Part shown: positions 1-7,670 of the stretch, in pieces
Numbering within the stretch: the stretch's first letter is position 1
How the letters are laid out: each line of letters begins with the position of its first letter
DNA from: Planktomarina sp.
Lineage (GTDB): Bacteria > Pseudomonadota > Alphaproteobacteria > Rhodobacterales > Rhodobacteraceae
Assembly: GCA_016780825.1 (NCBI GenBank)
Contig: JADHLF010000042.1
Location: 1 to 22,241 of the forward strand
Direction: 5' to 3'
DNA length: 22,241 bases
Notes under the pieces: model-generated
Seen by the model: only the letters and a program-made list of their open reading frames with translations
Database searches by the model: none
Told to the model about the DNA's origin: nothing
Translations under genes and position numbers: made by a program

Positions 1-1
1 A

Positions 2-430
2 TACAAAGTGACTGATAAATTTGACACTTTGGCGCAGGCTGGAAAGATTGCGCCGGGCTATTGCACGGGCGTGGGGAAGGTGATTTTGGCATTCATGCCA
101 GAGCGCCTGCAAAATCGCGCTTTAGACGAACAATCTTTTGTCGCCTATACTCCCAATACGCACCGAAACCGCACAACCCTAGCTGCGGAATTGTCAACCA
201 TCCGCAAGGCGCGCGTGGCCTATGACCGCGAAGAGCACGAACTTGGAATCATTTCCATAGCCTGCCCGATTGTGACTGGGCAGGAGCAAGTCGTCGGCGC
301 TGTGTCCATCGCCACCTCCACCAATCGATATTGTATTGAAGATTTGAACGAACATTGGCCCGCTTTGCGCGACACCGCAAATTCTATTGGGGCTCAAGCA
401 GAATTATGGCAGGTTCCGACATGGGGCTGA
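2..430 (+). CDS. IclR-family transcriptional regulator, C-terminal effector-binding domain (5' partial)
   Basis: The reading frame is open from base 2 with no convincing start, so the gene begins outside the window and only about 142 C-terminal residues are visible. They match the IclR ligand-binding domain: a GKVILAFMPE-type motif near the front, a central stretch with EHELGIISIACPI, and VVGAVSIATSTNRY near the end. IclR regulators bind small-molecule effectors here and DNA through an N-terminal winged helix, which is missing. The stop lies 20 bases before the ABC ATPase gene on the same strand, so the two are probably co-transcribed and the regulator may control that transporter. The effector cannot be deduced. 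Family call fairly firm, function unknown. Confidence 0.8.
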   Translation, partial: YKVTDKFDTLAQAGKIAPGYCTGVGKVILAFMPERLQNRALDEQSFVAYTPNTHRNRTTLAAELSTIRKARVAYDREEHELGIISIACPIVTGQEQVVGAVSIATSTNRYCIEDLNEHWPALRDTANSIGAQAELWQVPTWG

Positions 431-450
431 CCAATAGGGAGACGGAATGA

Positions 451-1509
451 ATGTCTGGTGTAACTCTATCTAATATAACCAAAAAATATGGCGAAGTTCA
501 GGTCATACATGGGATTGATCTTGAGATCAAAGATGGTGAATTCTGTGTTTTTGTTGGACCGTCCGGTTGCGGCAAATCCACCCTGCTGCGGATGGTGGCT
601 GGGCTTGAGGACACCACAGGCGGCGCCATTTCTATTGGTGCGCGTGATGTCACCCGGGAAGACCCGGCGCGGCGCGGCGTGGCCATGGTATTTCAAACCT
701 ATGCGCTCTATCCGCATATGACCGTGCAAGAAAACATGGGGTTTGGTCTGCGCATGAATGGCCACCCAAAGGAGGAAATTGCTCAAAAGGTTGCCGAAGC
801 CAGCAGGATTTTGAAACTGGATGATTACCTAAAACGCAAGCCGGCGGCGCTCTCGGGCGGGCAGAGGCAGAGGGTGTCGATCGGCCGGGCCATTGTGCGC
901 GGGCCAGAGGTGTTTTTGTTCGATGAACCCCTGTCGAACCTCGACGCGGAATTGCGGGTTGAGATGCGGGTTGAGATTGCCAGGCTGCACAAGGAAATCG
1001 GTGCGACCATGATCTATGTCACCCATGATCAGGTTGAGGCCATGACATTGGCCGATAAGATCGTGGTTCTGCGGGGCGGGGTGATTGAACAGGTCGGCGC
1101 GCCAATGGATCTTTATCGTGATCCCGACAATAAATTTGTGGCCGGGTTCATCGGCAGCCCGGCAATGAATTTCCTTTCAGCTGTGGTGAAAAATGGTGCG
1201 GTTGATGTGCCCGGCTTGGAGACTGCCGTGGACCTGCCCGTCTCGCTGCCCGCAGATGGGACGGCGGTTGAAATTGGTTTGCGTCCGGAACATTTGACCC
1301 TTGACCCCAAGGGCCGCACTCATCGCATTGAGATGACCGAAAGCCTGGGTGGTGTGTCCTACGCCTATTTGAAGGGCGCGACGGGTGAGAAAATTGTCGT
1401 TGAGGAGCGCGGTGAAACCCGCTCCGCCGAGGGCGATACGGTGGGGCTGATCCTTGATCCCGCCTCTGCCCGTCTGTTCGATGCGGCCAGTGAAGCCCGG
1501 ATTCGATAG
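451..1509 (+). CDS. ABC transporter ATP-binding protein, UgpC/MsmK/MalK type
   Basis: This 352-aa protein is the ATPase of a CUT1-type importer (sugar, polyol or glycerol-phosphate class) and would sit at the cytoplasmic face of the inner membrane. Visible motifs are Walker A GPSGCGKST at 36-44, Q82 in the Q-loop, signature LSGGQRQR at 134-141, Walker B FLFDEP around 155-160, the D-loop SNLD, and H192 of the H-loop. The C-terminal third has the GLRPEHL element of the TOBE/OB regulatory domain, and the length is typical. A purine-rich GGGAGACGGA lies just before the ATG. The gene follows the partial IclR regulator by 20 bases. No permease or binding protein is visible, so they presumably lie to the left or elsewhere. 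Family certain, substrate unknown. Confidence 0.92.
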   Translation: MSGVTLSNITKKYGEVQVIHGIDLEIKDGEFCVFVGPSGCGKSTLLRMVAGLEDTTGGAISIGARDVTREDPARRGVAMVFQTYALYPHMTVQENMGFGLRMNGHPKEEIAQKVAEASRILKLDDYLKRKPAALSGGQRQRVSIGRAIVRGPEVFLFDEPLSNLDAELRVEMRVEIARLHKEIGATMIYVTHDQVEAMTLADKIVVLRGGVIEQVGAPMDLYRDPDNKFVAGFIGSPAMNFLSAVVKNGAVDVPGLETAVDLPVSLPADGTAVEIGLRPEHLTLDPKGRTHRIEMTESLGGVSYAYLKGATGEKIVVEERGETRSAEGDTVGLILDPASARLFDAASEARIR

Positions 1510-1513
1510 GGCG

Positions 1514-1528
1514 CGCCGCCTAGCGGCG
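1514..1528. terminator. GC-rich hairpin between convergent genes (weak terminator candidate)
   Basis: CGCCGC, loop CTA, GCGGCG forms a perfect 6-bp GC stem filling the 19-base gap between the stop codons of the ABC ATPase (plus) and tauE (minus). Neither side has a T-run, so intrinsic termination is uncertain. Its position between convergent genes is the main argument. Confidence 0.4.
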
Positions 1529-2296
1529 TCAAATTCCAAAGATCATCCGCAGGATGCCCCAGCTGGCCAGGGCCAGTAATAGCAGAAGGCAAAACGGCTT
1601 GTAGTAATGCTCCCATCTGGGGATGAAGGACAGCTGTCCGAAGATAACCCCAAGCGCTGCGGGCCCGGCCATGGCCAATCCGCGGGCAATAGCGGTTCGG
1701 TCCATCAATCCAAAAGCCAGCAGGCTGACGGCCGTCGTGACACTGCCCAGAAACAAAAATAACACCAATGAGGCGCGCATTTCGCGCGGCGGAGCGTTCT
1801 GCGCCAAGACATAGAGTGCCACAACCATGCCGCCAACACTGGCCAATCCCGTGGCCACGCCCGCCATCCAACCCGATCCGTAAAGCCCCCAATGGCTCGC
1901 CAAAAAGCGCAATTGCACCCGGGCAAGTTGCAAGGCGGCGAGACAGGCGATGACCGCCAGCGCAATCAGCTTTGAGGTGCCCACAGCCACCTGCGTGGTG
2001 AGGGCCAGGCCAAAAGGCACGCCAATGGTCGAGCCAATGGCCAGTCCCAGCGCGACTTTGCGATTGGCTTCCCGCCAGCCGCCGCGCAGCATGAACAGCG
2101 AGGCGGTCATCTCAAGCCACCAACAGACGGGGATCAGTTGGACCGGCGGCAGGATCAAGGCCCCGGATGCCATGACCATGGCGGAAAGTGCAAAGCCCGA
2201 AAAGCCCCGCACCAGACCGGCAATGAAGCAAATCAGACCGAGCAATGCGAGGTGATCGGGTGGCAAAGCCAGGGCTGCCGAGGCCGCTTGCATCAT
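1529..2296 (-). CDS. tauE: TauE/SafE-family (DUF81) membrane protein, putative sulfite exporter
   Basis: This 255-aa, very hydrophobic protein probably has about eight membrane segments. It carries the glycine-rich GLVRGFSGFALSA repeat near the N-terminus (about residues 27-39) and a related GVATGLASVGG in the second half, as expected for TauE/SafE permeases. In taurine degraders, TauE is proposed to export sulfite released by Xsc. The ATG overlaps the tauR stop as ATGA, so translation is probably coupled to tauR; a second ATG immediately follows and could also be used. The family is clear. The sulfite-export role is inferred from context, because DUF81 proteins also move other anions and sulfonates. 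Confidence 0.8.
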   Translation of the reverse strand: MMQAASAALALPPDHLALLGLICFIAGLVRGFSGFALSAMVMASGALILPPVQLIPVCWWLEMTASLFMLRGGWREANRKVALGLAIGSTIGVPFGLALTTQVAVGTSKLIALAVIACLAALQLARVQLRFLASHWGLYGSGWMAGVATGLASVGGMVVALYVLAQNAPPREMRASLVLFLFLGSVTTAVSLLAFGLMDRTAIARGLAMAGPAALGVIFGQLSFIPRWEHYYKPFCLLLLLALASWGILRMIFGI

Positions 2297-3747
2297 AGGT
2301 GCATCTCGCTGGCAATATGGGCCACGCCTTCGGCAATTTTCCGAACGGGAAGAGAGCTATAGGCCAGGCGATAATAATTCTTCGGCGCATCTTTCTGGGT
2401 GAAAAACGGCCGGCCCGGTTCGATCAAAACGCCCTTGCTGCGCAGACGCTCGGCGACATCCTCTGTGTCGACATGGGCTGGGGCACGCATCCAAAAGGAA
2501 CTGCCGCCGAAGGCGCCTTGCCCGGCAACGGTCAGGCCATTTTTTGCGAAAGCCTCCTCCATGGCCAGGCGCCGCGCATGAAATTCTGTGCCCATCCGGC
2601 GGATCAGCGCGTCGTAATGGCCGAGTGACAAGAAATAGGCCGCCGTGCGTTGAATGTGGCCGGGCGGATGGCGCAGCACGGTTGAGCGCAGCGCCCGAGC
2701 CTCGCGGATAAACGGCTTGGACCCCACCAGATACCCGAGCCGCAACCCCGGAAATAGCGATTTAGAGAAACTGCCGACATAGATCACCCGCCCGTCACGG
2801 TCCAAGGATTTCAGCGCCGGAGAGGGGGCCTTGAGAAAGGACATCTCAAATTCATAGTCATCCTCAACAATTAAGAAATCTTGCTGGGCGGCGCGCGCCA
2901 GGAGCGTTCGGCGGCGGTCCAGCGGCATTGTGGTGGCGGTAGGGCATTGGTGGGATGGGGTGGTGAAGACCACATCGATATCAGAGGGCAAAGCATCGGG
3001 CGGCAAGCCCCCCGCATCCACCTCCACACTGGCGACTTGGCAGCGCGACTGGGTCAAAATATCGCGTAAGGATGGGTAGCAGGGGTTTTCCAATGCCGCT
3101 GTGCGCCTTTGATTCAGCAAGACATTTGCGGTCAACCACAGCGCATTTTGGGCCCCCATAGTGACCAAAACCTCATCTGGTTCCGCCCGGATTCCCCGTC
3201 GGGGCAGCGTGTGGCGCAGGATGAACTCGATCAACTTTGGATCATCGCGATCGAAGTAATCACTGGTCAGCGCGTCATAGTCTTTCGAGCCCAAGGCTTG
3301 AAGAGCGCAGAGCCGCCAATTCGACCGATCAAACAGGGTTTCATCGGCCTGGCCGTAAATGAAGGGATATTTGTAACTGCCCCAATCGGAGGGCTTCATA
3401 AGAGAAGCGCCGCCAGAAAACTTTTGACCAATGGCGCGGCCCCAATCCACTTTGTCTTCTCGCGGCATGATGGGAAATTTTGGCGGCTGTGGAGCATTTG
3501 AGCTGATGTAATAGCCGGAGCGACCGCGGCTTGTGAGATAGTCATCGGCCAGAAGCTCCGTATAGGCAAGGGTCACGGTGATCCGGCTCACACCTAAATG
3601 GGCCGCCAATTTTCGGCTTGAAGGCATTTTCTCACCGGCCCGAAAGCGTCCGCTGAGAATGGCTTCGGCGACCAGCTGTTGGATTTGGTTCTGCAACGTG
3701 CCTTCCGAATCGGGCGGCAAAAAGAACGTCTCTTCAGAAATCGCCAT
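2293..3747 (-). CDS. tauR: TauR, MocR-type (GntR/aminotransferase fusion) regulator of taurine genes
   Basis: This 484-aa protein has the MocR architecture. An N-terminal GntR winged helix (about residues 17-82, including SSRKLAAHLGVSRITVTLAY) is joined to a fold-type I aminotransferase-like domain. The PLP site is intact: the EDDYE aspartates at 296-297 and lysine K329 in VGSFSKSLFPG. In Rhodobacter capsulatus the orthologue TauR activates tpa in response to taurine and binds direct repeats. The gene lies downstream of tpa on the same strand, behind tpa's terminator, so it likely has its own promoter. It is followed by tauE with an ATGA overlap. Two TauR-like boxes lie directly before the start codon, suggesting autoregulation. 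The start is supported by AGGT about ten bases upstream and by family length. Confidence 0.92.
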   Translation of the reverse strand: MAISEETFFLPPDSEGTLQNQIQQLVAEAILSGRFRAGEKMPSSRKLAAHLGVSRITVTLAYTELLADDYLTSRGRSGYYISSNAPQPPKFPIMPREDKVDWGRAIGQKFSGGASLMKPSDWGSYKYPFIYGQADETLFDRSNWRLCALQALGSKDYDALTSDYFDRDDPKLIEFILRHTLPRRGIRAEPDEVLVTMGAQNALWLTANVLLNQRRTAALENPCYPSLRDILTQSRCQVASVEVDAGGLPPDALPSDIDVVFTTPSHQCPTATTMPLDRRRTLLARAAQQDFLIVEDDYEFEMSFLKAPSPALKSLDRDGRVIYVGSFSKSLFPGLRLGYLVGSKPFIREARALRSTVLRHPPGHIQRTAAYFLSLGHYDALIRRMGTEFHARRLAMEEAFAKNGLTVAGQGAFGGSSFWMRAPAHVDTEDVAERLRSKGVLIEPGRPFFTQKDAPKNYYRLAYSSLPVRKIAEGVAHIASEMHL

Positions 3748-3748
3748 T

Positions 3749-3781
3749 TTGGACCTAAACCTATATGAGTTTTGGATCTAT
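3749..3781 (+). promoter_or_regulatory. Putative TauR operator at the tauR start (tandem boxes, 23-bp period)
   Basis: TTGGACCTAA at 3749-3758 and TTGGATCTAT at 3772-3781 are direct repeats whose starts are 23 bp apart, the same period seen before tpa and xsc. They lie on the strand opposite tauR, with the first box only two bases from the tauR start codon and overlapping its ribosome-binding region. That geometry suits autorepression better than activation. This is inference from motif similarity and spacing. Confidence 0.6.
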
Positions 3782-3844
3782 TGATGCCGAGTTTTCTCAG
3801 AGGGCGCAAGGTCAAGAAATTGGCGCAGGTTTGCATATATTCGG

Positions 3845-3854
3845 CTGGACATAA
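3845..3854 (+). promoter_or_regulatory. Lone TauR-like half-site
   Basis: CTGGACATAA closely resembles the boxes upstream of tpa and xsc but has no partner 23 bp away on either side. It touches the edge of the tpa terminator and lies about 100 bp upstream of tauR. It may be an auxiliary site or chance. Confidence 0.3.
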
Positions 3855-3882
3855 AAAAGGCAGGGACGCGCCCTGCCTTTTT
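3854..3882 (-). terminator. Rho-independent terminator of tpa
   Basis: A 12-bp perfect stem with core GGCAGGG/CCCTGCC and a 5-base loop is flanked by A and T runs. Read on the minus strand it ends in a run of six T and lies 18 bases after the tpa stop. The A/T runs on both sides mean it could also work in the other direction. Confidence 0.88.
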
Positions 3883-3900
3883 AGTCAGGCTTGGGGAGGA

Positions 3901-5289
3901 TTAGCCGAATACGCGGCTTAAGGCCTGATCTATGGCATCGGTGATAAGGTCGATATCTTCGGCCGTACAAATCAATGCCGGTGACAAGCAAAGAGTGTTG
4001 TTGAATCCTGGCAAGGACCGGTTTGTTGCGCCGATGATGACGCCCTGCGCCATGCAGTCTTTGACCACCGCCTGCACCTTTGCTTCGGGTGCCGGTTCGC
4101 GGGTTTCGCGGTTCGTCACCAGCTCTGCGCCGCAGAACAAGCCTTTGCCACGGACATCGCCAATGATGCTGTGTTTCTCAGCCAGGGCTTCGAGATTGGC
4201 AATCAACTGCGCGCCGCGGGCTTGGCAATTTTCAAGAAGGTTTTCCTCCTCAATGATGCGCATGTTTTCCAGGGCCGCTGCCGGACCTGCTGTGCAACCG
4301 CCGAAGGTGGAGATATCGCGGAAATATCCCATGTGGTCGCTGGCATCTTTGAATTGCTCGAACACCTCTTCCGTGGTGACGGTCAATGAGATGGCCGCAT
4401 AGCCAGAGGCAACACCCTTGGCCATTGTCACAATATCTGGCTGAATGTCATAATGTTGATATCCAAACCAGGTGCCTGTGCGCCCAAGGCCGCAAACAAC
4501 CTCGTCTATCATCAGCAAAACATTATATTTTTTGCAAATTTCTTGAACCCGTGGCCAGTAGCCTTCGGGCGGCACAATAACGCCGCCACCAGCTGTGATG
4601 GGCTCAAGGATCAAGCCGCCAACCGTGTCTGGACCTTCGCGCAGGATGACATCTTCAATCGCATTTGCAGCGCGCAACCCGTAGGTTTCGCCCTGTCCGA
4701 GGTTGTCCTGACCTGCTTGGCGATATTCAAGGCAATGCGGCACGGAAATGAACCCCTCTGGGAAGGGACCATATTGCGCGCTGCGCTCATGCTGGCCACC
4801 GGCGGCCAAAGCCGCAATGGTGGTGCCATGATAATCGCGCTCACGGTACAGAATCTTATTCTTCTTACCGCCATATTTTTTATGCGCGATTTGCCTAATC
4901 ATCTTGAAGCCTTTTTCATTTGCCTCTGATCCGGAGTTCGAGAAATAGGCCCGGCTCATGCCAGGCATTTTTTCGATCAAGCGTTTGGCAAAATTAGCCG
5001 CAGGAATCGAGCCAGCGGAGCCGGCAAAATAGTTCATTTTGACCAGTTGATCGCGCACCGCGTCAGCGATACTTTCGCGGCCGTAGCCGACGTTGACGGT
5101 CCAAACGCCGCCGGAGACCGCGTCCAGATGCTCCTTGCCGGCTTGGTTCCAAACCCGCATGCCTTTGCCCTCAACAATGATATTGGGATCGGCGGTTTCG
5201 AACATTTTATGTTGGATCAGGTGATGCCAAACATGGGCTTTGTCGTTGGCGACAACTTCACTCAAATCATTTTGCAGATTGCCGTCCAT
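3901..5289 (-). CDS. tpa: Taurine--pyruvate aminotransferase
   Basis: This 462-aa class III (omega) PLP aminotransferase matches roseobacter Tpa along its whole length. It transfers the amino group of taurine to pyruvate, giving sulfoacetaldehyde and alanine in the cytoplasm. Visible features are SNSGSEAN at 117-124 (cofactor phosphate binding), RDYHGTT around 151-157, IDEVVCGLGRTG from 261 with D262, and the Schiff-base lysine K291 in TMAKGVASGY. Start choice: AAGGAG lies eight bases before the ATG at 5289. An earlier ATG seven bases upstream is in another frame. The gene has a clear terminator and an upstream TauR operator with a good core promoter, and is divergent from tauABC. Alanine recycling would need alanine dehydrogenase, which is not in the window. 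Confidence 0.97.
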   Translation of the reverse strand: MDGNLQNDLSEVVANDKAHVWHHLIQHKMFETADPNIIVEGKGMRVWNQAGKEHLDAVSGGVWTVNVGYGRESIADAVRDQLVKMNYFAGSAGSIPAANFAKRLIEKMPGMSRAYFSNSGSEANEKGFKMIRQIAHKKYGGKKNKILYRERDYHGTTIAALAAGGQHERSAQYGPFPEGFISVPHCLEYRQAGQDNLGQGETYGLRAANAIEDVILREGPDTVGGLILEPITAGGGVIVPPEGYWPRVQEICKKYNVLLMIDEVVCGLGRTGTWFGYQHYDIQPDIVTMAKGVASGYAAISLTVTTEEVFEQFKDASDHMGYFRDISTFGGCTAGPAAALENMRIIEEENLLENCQARGAQLIANLEALAEKHSIIGDVRGKGLFCGAELVTNRETREPAPEAKVQAVVKDCMAQGVIIGATNRSLPGFNNTLCLSPALICTAEDIDLITDAIDQALSRVFG

Positions 5290-5345
5290 AGGCCATGCTC
5301 CTTTTTAGATCTTATGGGATAGTCGAATTCTGTACTCTTATTTGA

Positions 5346-5374
5346 TCGTTATCAGCGCAGAAAAGCCATGTCAA
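5346..5374 (-). promoter_or_regulatory. Core promoter of tpa
   Basis: On the minus strand, TTGACA (5369-5374) is separated by exactly 17 bases from TAACGA (5346-5351), a good sigma-70 layout. The -35 begins two bases after the TauR-proximal box, a typical activator position. Predicted transcription starts near 5339, giving a leader of about 50 bases. Confidence 0.65.
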
Positions 5375-5376
5375 AA

Positions 5377-5409
5377 ATAGGTCCAGATATATGTCCTCTG
5401 TATATCCAA
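5377..5409 (-). promoter_or_regulatory. Putative TauR operator of tpa (tandem boxes, 23-bp period)
   Basis: On the minus strand, TTGGATATAC (5400-5409) and CTGGACCTAT (5377-5386) are direct repeats with 23-bp start-to-start spacing, ending two bases before the -35 of tpa. R. capsulatus TauR is known to activate tpa by binding direct repeats upstream of the promoter, and this site has the matching position and form. The same pair recurs before xsc. Confidence 0.75.
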
Positions 5410-5740
5410 AAAGCATTTCTACTTGCTGGATGCGTCGACTGTTTGCAGTGTTGCGCGACTGATGCCGACATGCGGGCTCGAAGATCCGCAGCGGCTCGTT
5501 GTGAAACTGGGAGAGACCAAATCAATCGCTGTGCAAATCTGGACACATAGTCTTTTGAAGGACATCGCAAGATGTTTTCAAAGAAACTTCAAGAATATGT
5601 TTTGCGTGGCTTTTATTTCATGGTTCGGTATACTCCTAAAGTCTGCCGTTTTTGACCGTGAAAACCGGTCTTATTTTGGTGAGAATAGATGAAGCGAAAT
5701 AGCTGGGCATTTTGCGCCAGCGCAACTGGGAGAAAATGAT

Positions 5741-6742
5741 ATGAAATTGAAAACTGCATTGAAGGGTGCTGTTGCTGGGTTGACTTTGGTGTCTGGCTCC
5801 GCTGCATTTGCGGGCGGACATGGCGAGTTGAACGTGGCTTATTTTCTTGAGTGGCCGATGCCATTCCAAGCGGCAAAAGTTTCTGGTGCCTATGACGCTG
5901 CCCTCGGCATGAAGGTAAACTGGGTGTCTTTTGACACAGGCACAGCAATGTCCGCGGCCATGGCCTCAGGTGATATTGATATTTCCGTGTCTCAGGGTGT
6001 GCCTCCTTTCGTAGTTGCAACATCTGCGGGTCAGGATTTGCAGATCGTTGATGTGGCTGTGTCCTATGCGGACAATGACAACTGTGTCGTCGCGTCCGGT
6101 TTGGAAATTGACAAAAACTCCGCAGGCGAATTGGCTGGCAAGAAAGTTGCCGTGCCGTTGGGCACTGCCGCACATTACGGCTTCTTGAAGCAAATGGAGC
6201 ATTTTGGCGTATCCTTGGACAGCCTGACTGTTGTGGATATGGCTCCTGCTGAAGGTCAAGCGGCCTTGGCGCAAGGCGCTGTAGATATGGCTTGCGGCTG
6301 GGGCGGTGCGCTGCGCCGTATGAAAGAATCTGGCAACGTATTGCTGACAGGTGCAGAAAAAACTGAGTTGGGCATTTTGGTCTTTGACGTGACCACAGCA
6401 CCATCTAGCTTTGTTGCTGAAAATGCCGATGTTGTGGCAAAATTCTTGGCTGTGACCGCCGATGCCAATGCGGCATGGAATGCATCTCAGCCTGAGTTCA
6501 TGGCCAATATGATCGCTCAAGATGCCGGTATGAGCGTTGAAGATGCGAAAAGCTCCATGAGCACATTCGTATTTCCAGACATCGACACACAATTGTCTAA
6601 GTCTTGGCTCGGCGGCAACGCGCAGACCTTCATGAAAGGTGTTGCGGATGTTTTCGTGAGCGCAGGTTCAATCGACAGCGCCAAAGACAGCTATGCGGAC
6701 AATGTCAACACAGGTCCTTTGGCTGCTGCTAAAGGCATGTAA
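5741..6742 (+). CDS. tauA: Taurine ABC transporter, periplasmic substrate-binding protein
   Basis: This 333-aa binding protein has a clear signal peptide: basic MKLK, a hydrophobic core, and a likely cleavage after AFA (residues 22-24). The mature protein begins with GELNVAYFLEWPMPFQAAKV and has the SsuA/TauA/NMT1-type fold pattern, with PLGTAAHYGFLKQM in the middle. It would capture taurine in the periplasm for TauBC. GGGAGA lies about seven bases before the ATG. The gene is divergent from tpa and followed by a hairpin and then tauB, a common way to make more binding protein than ATPase and permease. The substrate is inferred from the tpa/tauR neighbourhood; other sulfonates cannot be excluded by sequence alone. 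Confidence 0.92.
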   Translation: MKLKTALKGAVAGLTLVSGSAAFAGGHGELNVAYFLEWPMPFQAAKVSGAYDAALGMKVNWVSFDTGTAMSAAMASGDIDISVSQGVPPFVVATSAGQDLQIVDVAVSYADNDNCVVASGLEIDKNSAGELAGKKVAVPLGTAAHYGFLKQMEHFGVSLDSLTVVDMAPAEGQAALAQGAVDMACGWGGALRRMKESGNVLLTGAEKTELGILVFDVTTAPSSFVAENADVVAKFLAVTADANAAWNASQPEFMANMIAQDAGMSVEDAKSSMSTFVFPDIDTQLSKSWLGGNAQTFMKGVADVFVSAGSIDSAKDSYADNVNTGPLAAAKGM

Positions 6743-6751
6743 GTTTTCAAT

Positions 6752-6786
6752 GAGGTAGGCGGTTTCAGATCGCCTACCTCTCTTTT
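6752..6786 (+). terminator. Hairpin between tauA and tauB (attenuator / mRNA 3' stabiliser)
   Basis: GAGGTAGGCG and CGCCTACCTC form a perfect 10-bp stem with a 9-base loop, followed by TCTTTT. It lies nine bases after the tauA stop and within the operon. It probably terminates most transcripts or protects the tauA message, with readthrough into tauBC. Confidence 0.8.
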
Positions 6787-6863
6787 ACTGTGCGATTAAT
6801 CCGCGGGAATCCTCCGTTAACAAGAGAGTAGGCCAAACATTTTTGGCCAGAGGGGAGCTTCAG

Positions 6864-7670
6864 GTGTCAGGCCTGCTTATTGACAATATTTCTATGCGCT
6901 TCGATTTGCCCAATGGGGGGTCAGTGCAAGCGCTCAAAAACGTAACCTTAGATATTAAATCTGGAGAATTGCTAAGTGTTCTTGGCCCGTCAGGCTGTGG
7001 CAAAACCACTTTGCTGAATATCGTGGCTGGGTTTTTAGCACCCACCGAGGGGCAGGTCGTTGTCAATGACCGTGCGGTCAAAGGACCCGGGCCAGAACGC
7101 GGCATGGTCTTTCAGCAAGGTGCTTTGTTTGAATGGATGACGGTGCGGCAGAATGTTTCTTTCGGCCCGGATATGAAAAAAATGCCCCGCCGAGACAGTG
7201 CGAAAATCGTAGATCGTCTGTTGGAAGTCGTGGGTCTGCAAGATTTCAAAGATAAGGCGGTTTATGAGCTGTCGGGCGGCATGCAGCAGCGTGTGGCTTT
7301 GGCCCGTTGTTTGGCCAATGAACCGGATGTGATCTTGATGGATGAGCCTTTGGGGGCTCTGGATGCTCTGACCCGCGAAAAGATGCAATCTTTGGTGCTG
7401 GATCTGTGGAAAGAGACCGGCAAGACCATCATTTTGATCACCCACTCCGTGGAAGAGGCCCTGCTTTTGGGCGAGCGCCTACTGGTGATGGCGCCGCGCC
7501 CCGGGCGCGTTCACAAAGAGTACCGCCTTCCCTTTGCAGAAATGGGCGTTGGCGCCGATTTGCGCGCGGTTAAGAAACATCCCGATTATGCCAAAACCCG
7601 CGAGGAAATTTTGGCCATGATTTGGGAAATGGAAGAAGAAATAATGGGCCGTTCGGAGGAAAGAGCATGA
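6864..7670 (+). CDS. tauB: Taurine ABC transporter, ATP-binding protein
   Basis: This 268-aa ATPase of the SsuB/TauB family energises taurine import. It has Walker A GPSGCGKTT at 41-49, Q84 of the Q-loop, signature LSGGMQQR at 136-143, Walker B VILMDEP at 156-162, and H194. I place the start at GTG 6864, seven bases after the strong AGGGGAG. The frame extends upstream to a TTG at 6843, but that would put the ribosome-binding site inside the gene. The stop overlaps the tauC start as ATGA, so translation is coupled. Length is normal for the family. Confidence 0.93.
   Translation: MSGLLIDNISMRFDLPNGGSVQALKNVTLDIKSGELLSVLGPSGCGKTTLLNIVAGFLAPTEGQVVVNDRAVKGPGPERGMVFQQGALFEWMTVRQNVSFGPDMKKMPRRDSAKIVDRLLEVVGLQDFKDKAVYELSGGMQQRVALARCLANEPDVILMDEPLGALDALTREKMQSLVLDLWKETGKTIILITHSVEEALLLGERLLVMAPRPGRVHKEYRLPFAEMGVGADLRAVKKHPDYAKTREEILAMIWEMEEEIMGRSEERA

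Larger units (their letters stand above)
5290..5740. other. Divergent tpa/tauA intergenic control region
   Basis: This 451-base gap is the only non-coding stretch over 300 bases. The tpa-proximal third holds the TauR operator and tpa promoter, described separately. The rest presumably carries the tauA promoter. On the plus strand I see TTGACC at 5652-5657 as a possible -35 without a convincing -10. The inverted repeat GACCG/CGGTC (5654-5670) overlaps it. A single TauR-like sequence, CTGGACACAT (5539-5548), has no partner at 23 bp. Short open frames here have no credible start signals or protein character, so I see no gene. Confidence 0.6.

Noticed and set aside
554..563. Single TTGGACC-type matches inside genes and elsewhere (554, 15304, 17666, 19062)
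   Set aside because: They are unpaired, mostly within coding sequence, and show that the single box occurs by chance. Only pairs with the 23-bp period were counted.
5703..5735. CTGGGCATTT and CTGGGAGAAA just before tauA, also 23 bp apart
   Set aside because: They share only CTGGG with the boxes and lack the AYNTAW half. The second is the tauA ribosome-binding site, so the spacing is probably coincidence.
5613..6404. Long minus-strand open frame opposite tauA
   Set aside because: Its composition (many P, R, Q, H) is that of a shadow frame, and tauA on the other strand has a signal peptide and a clear family match.
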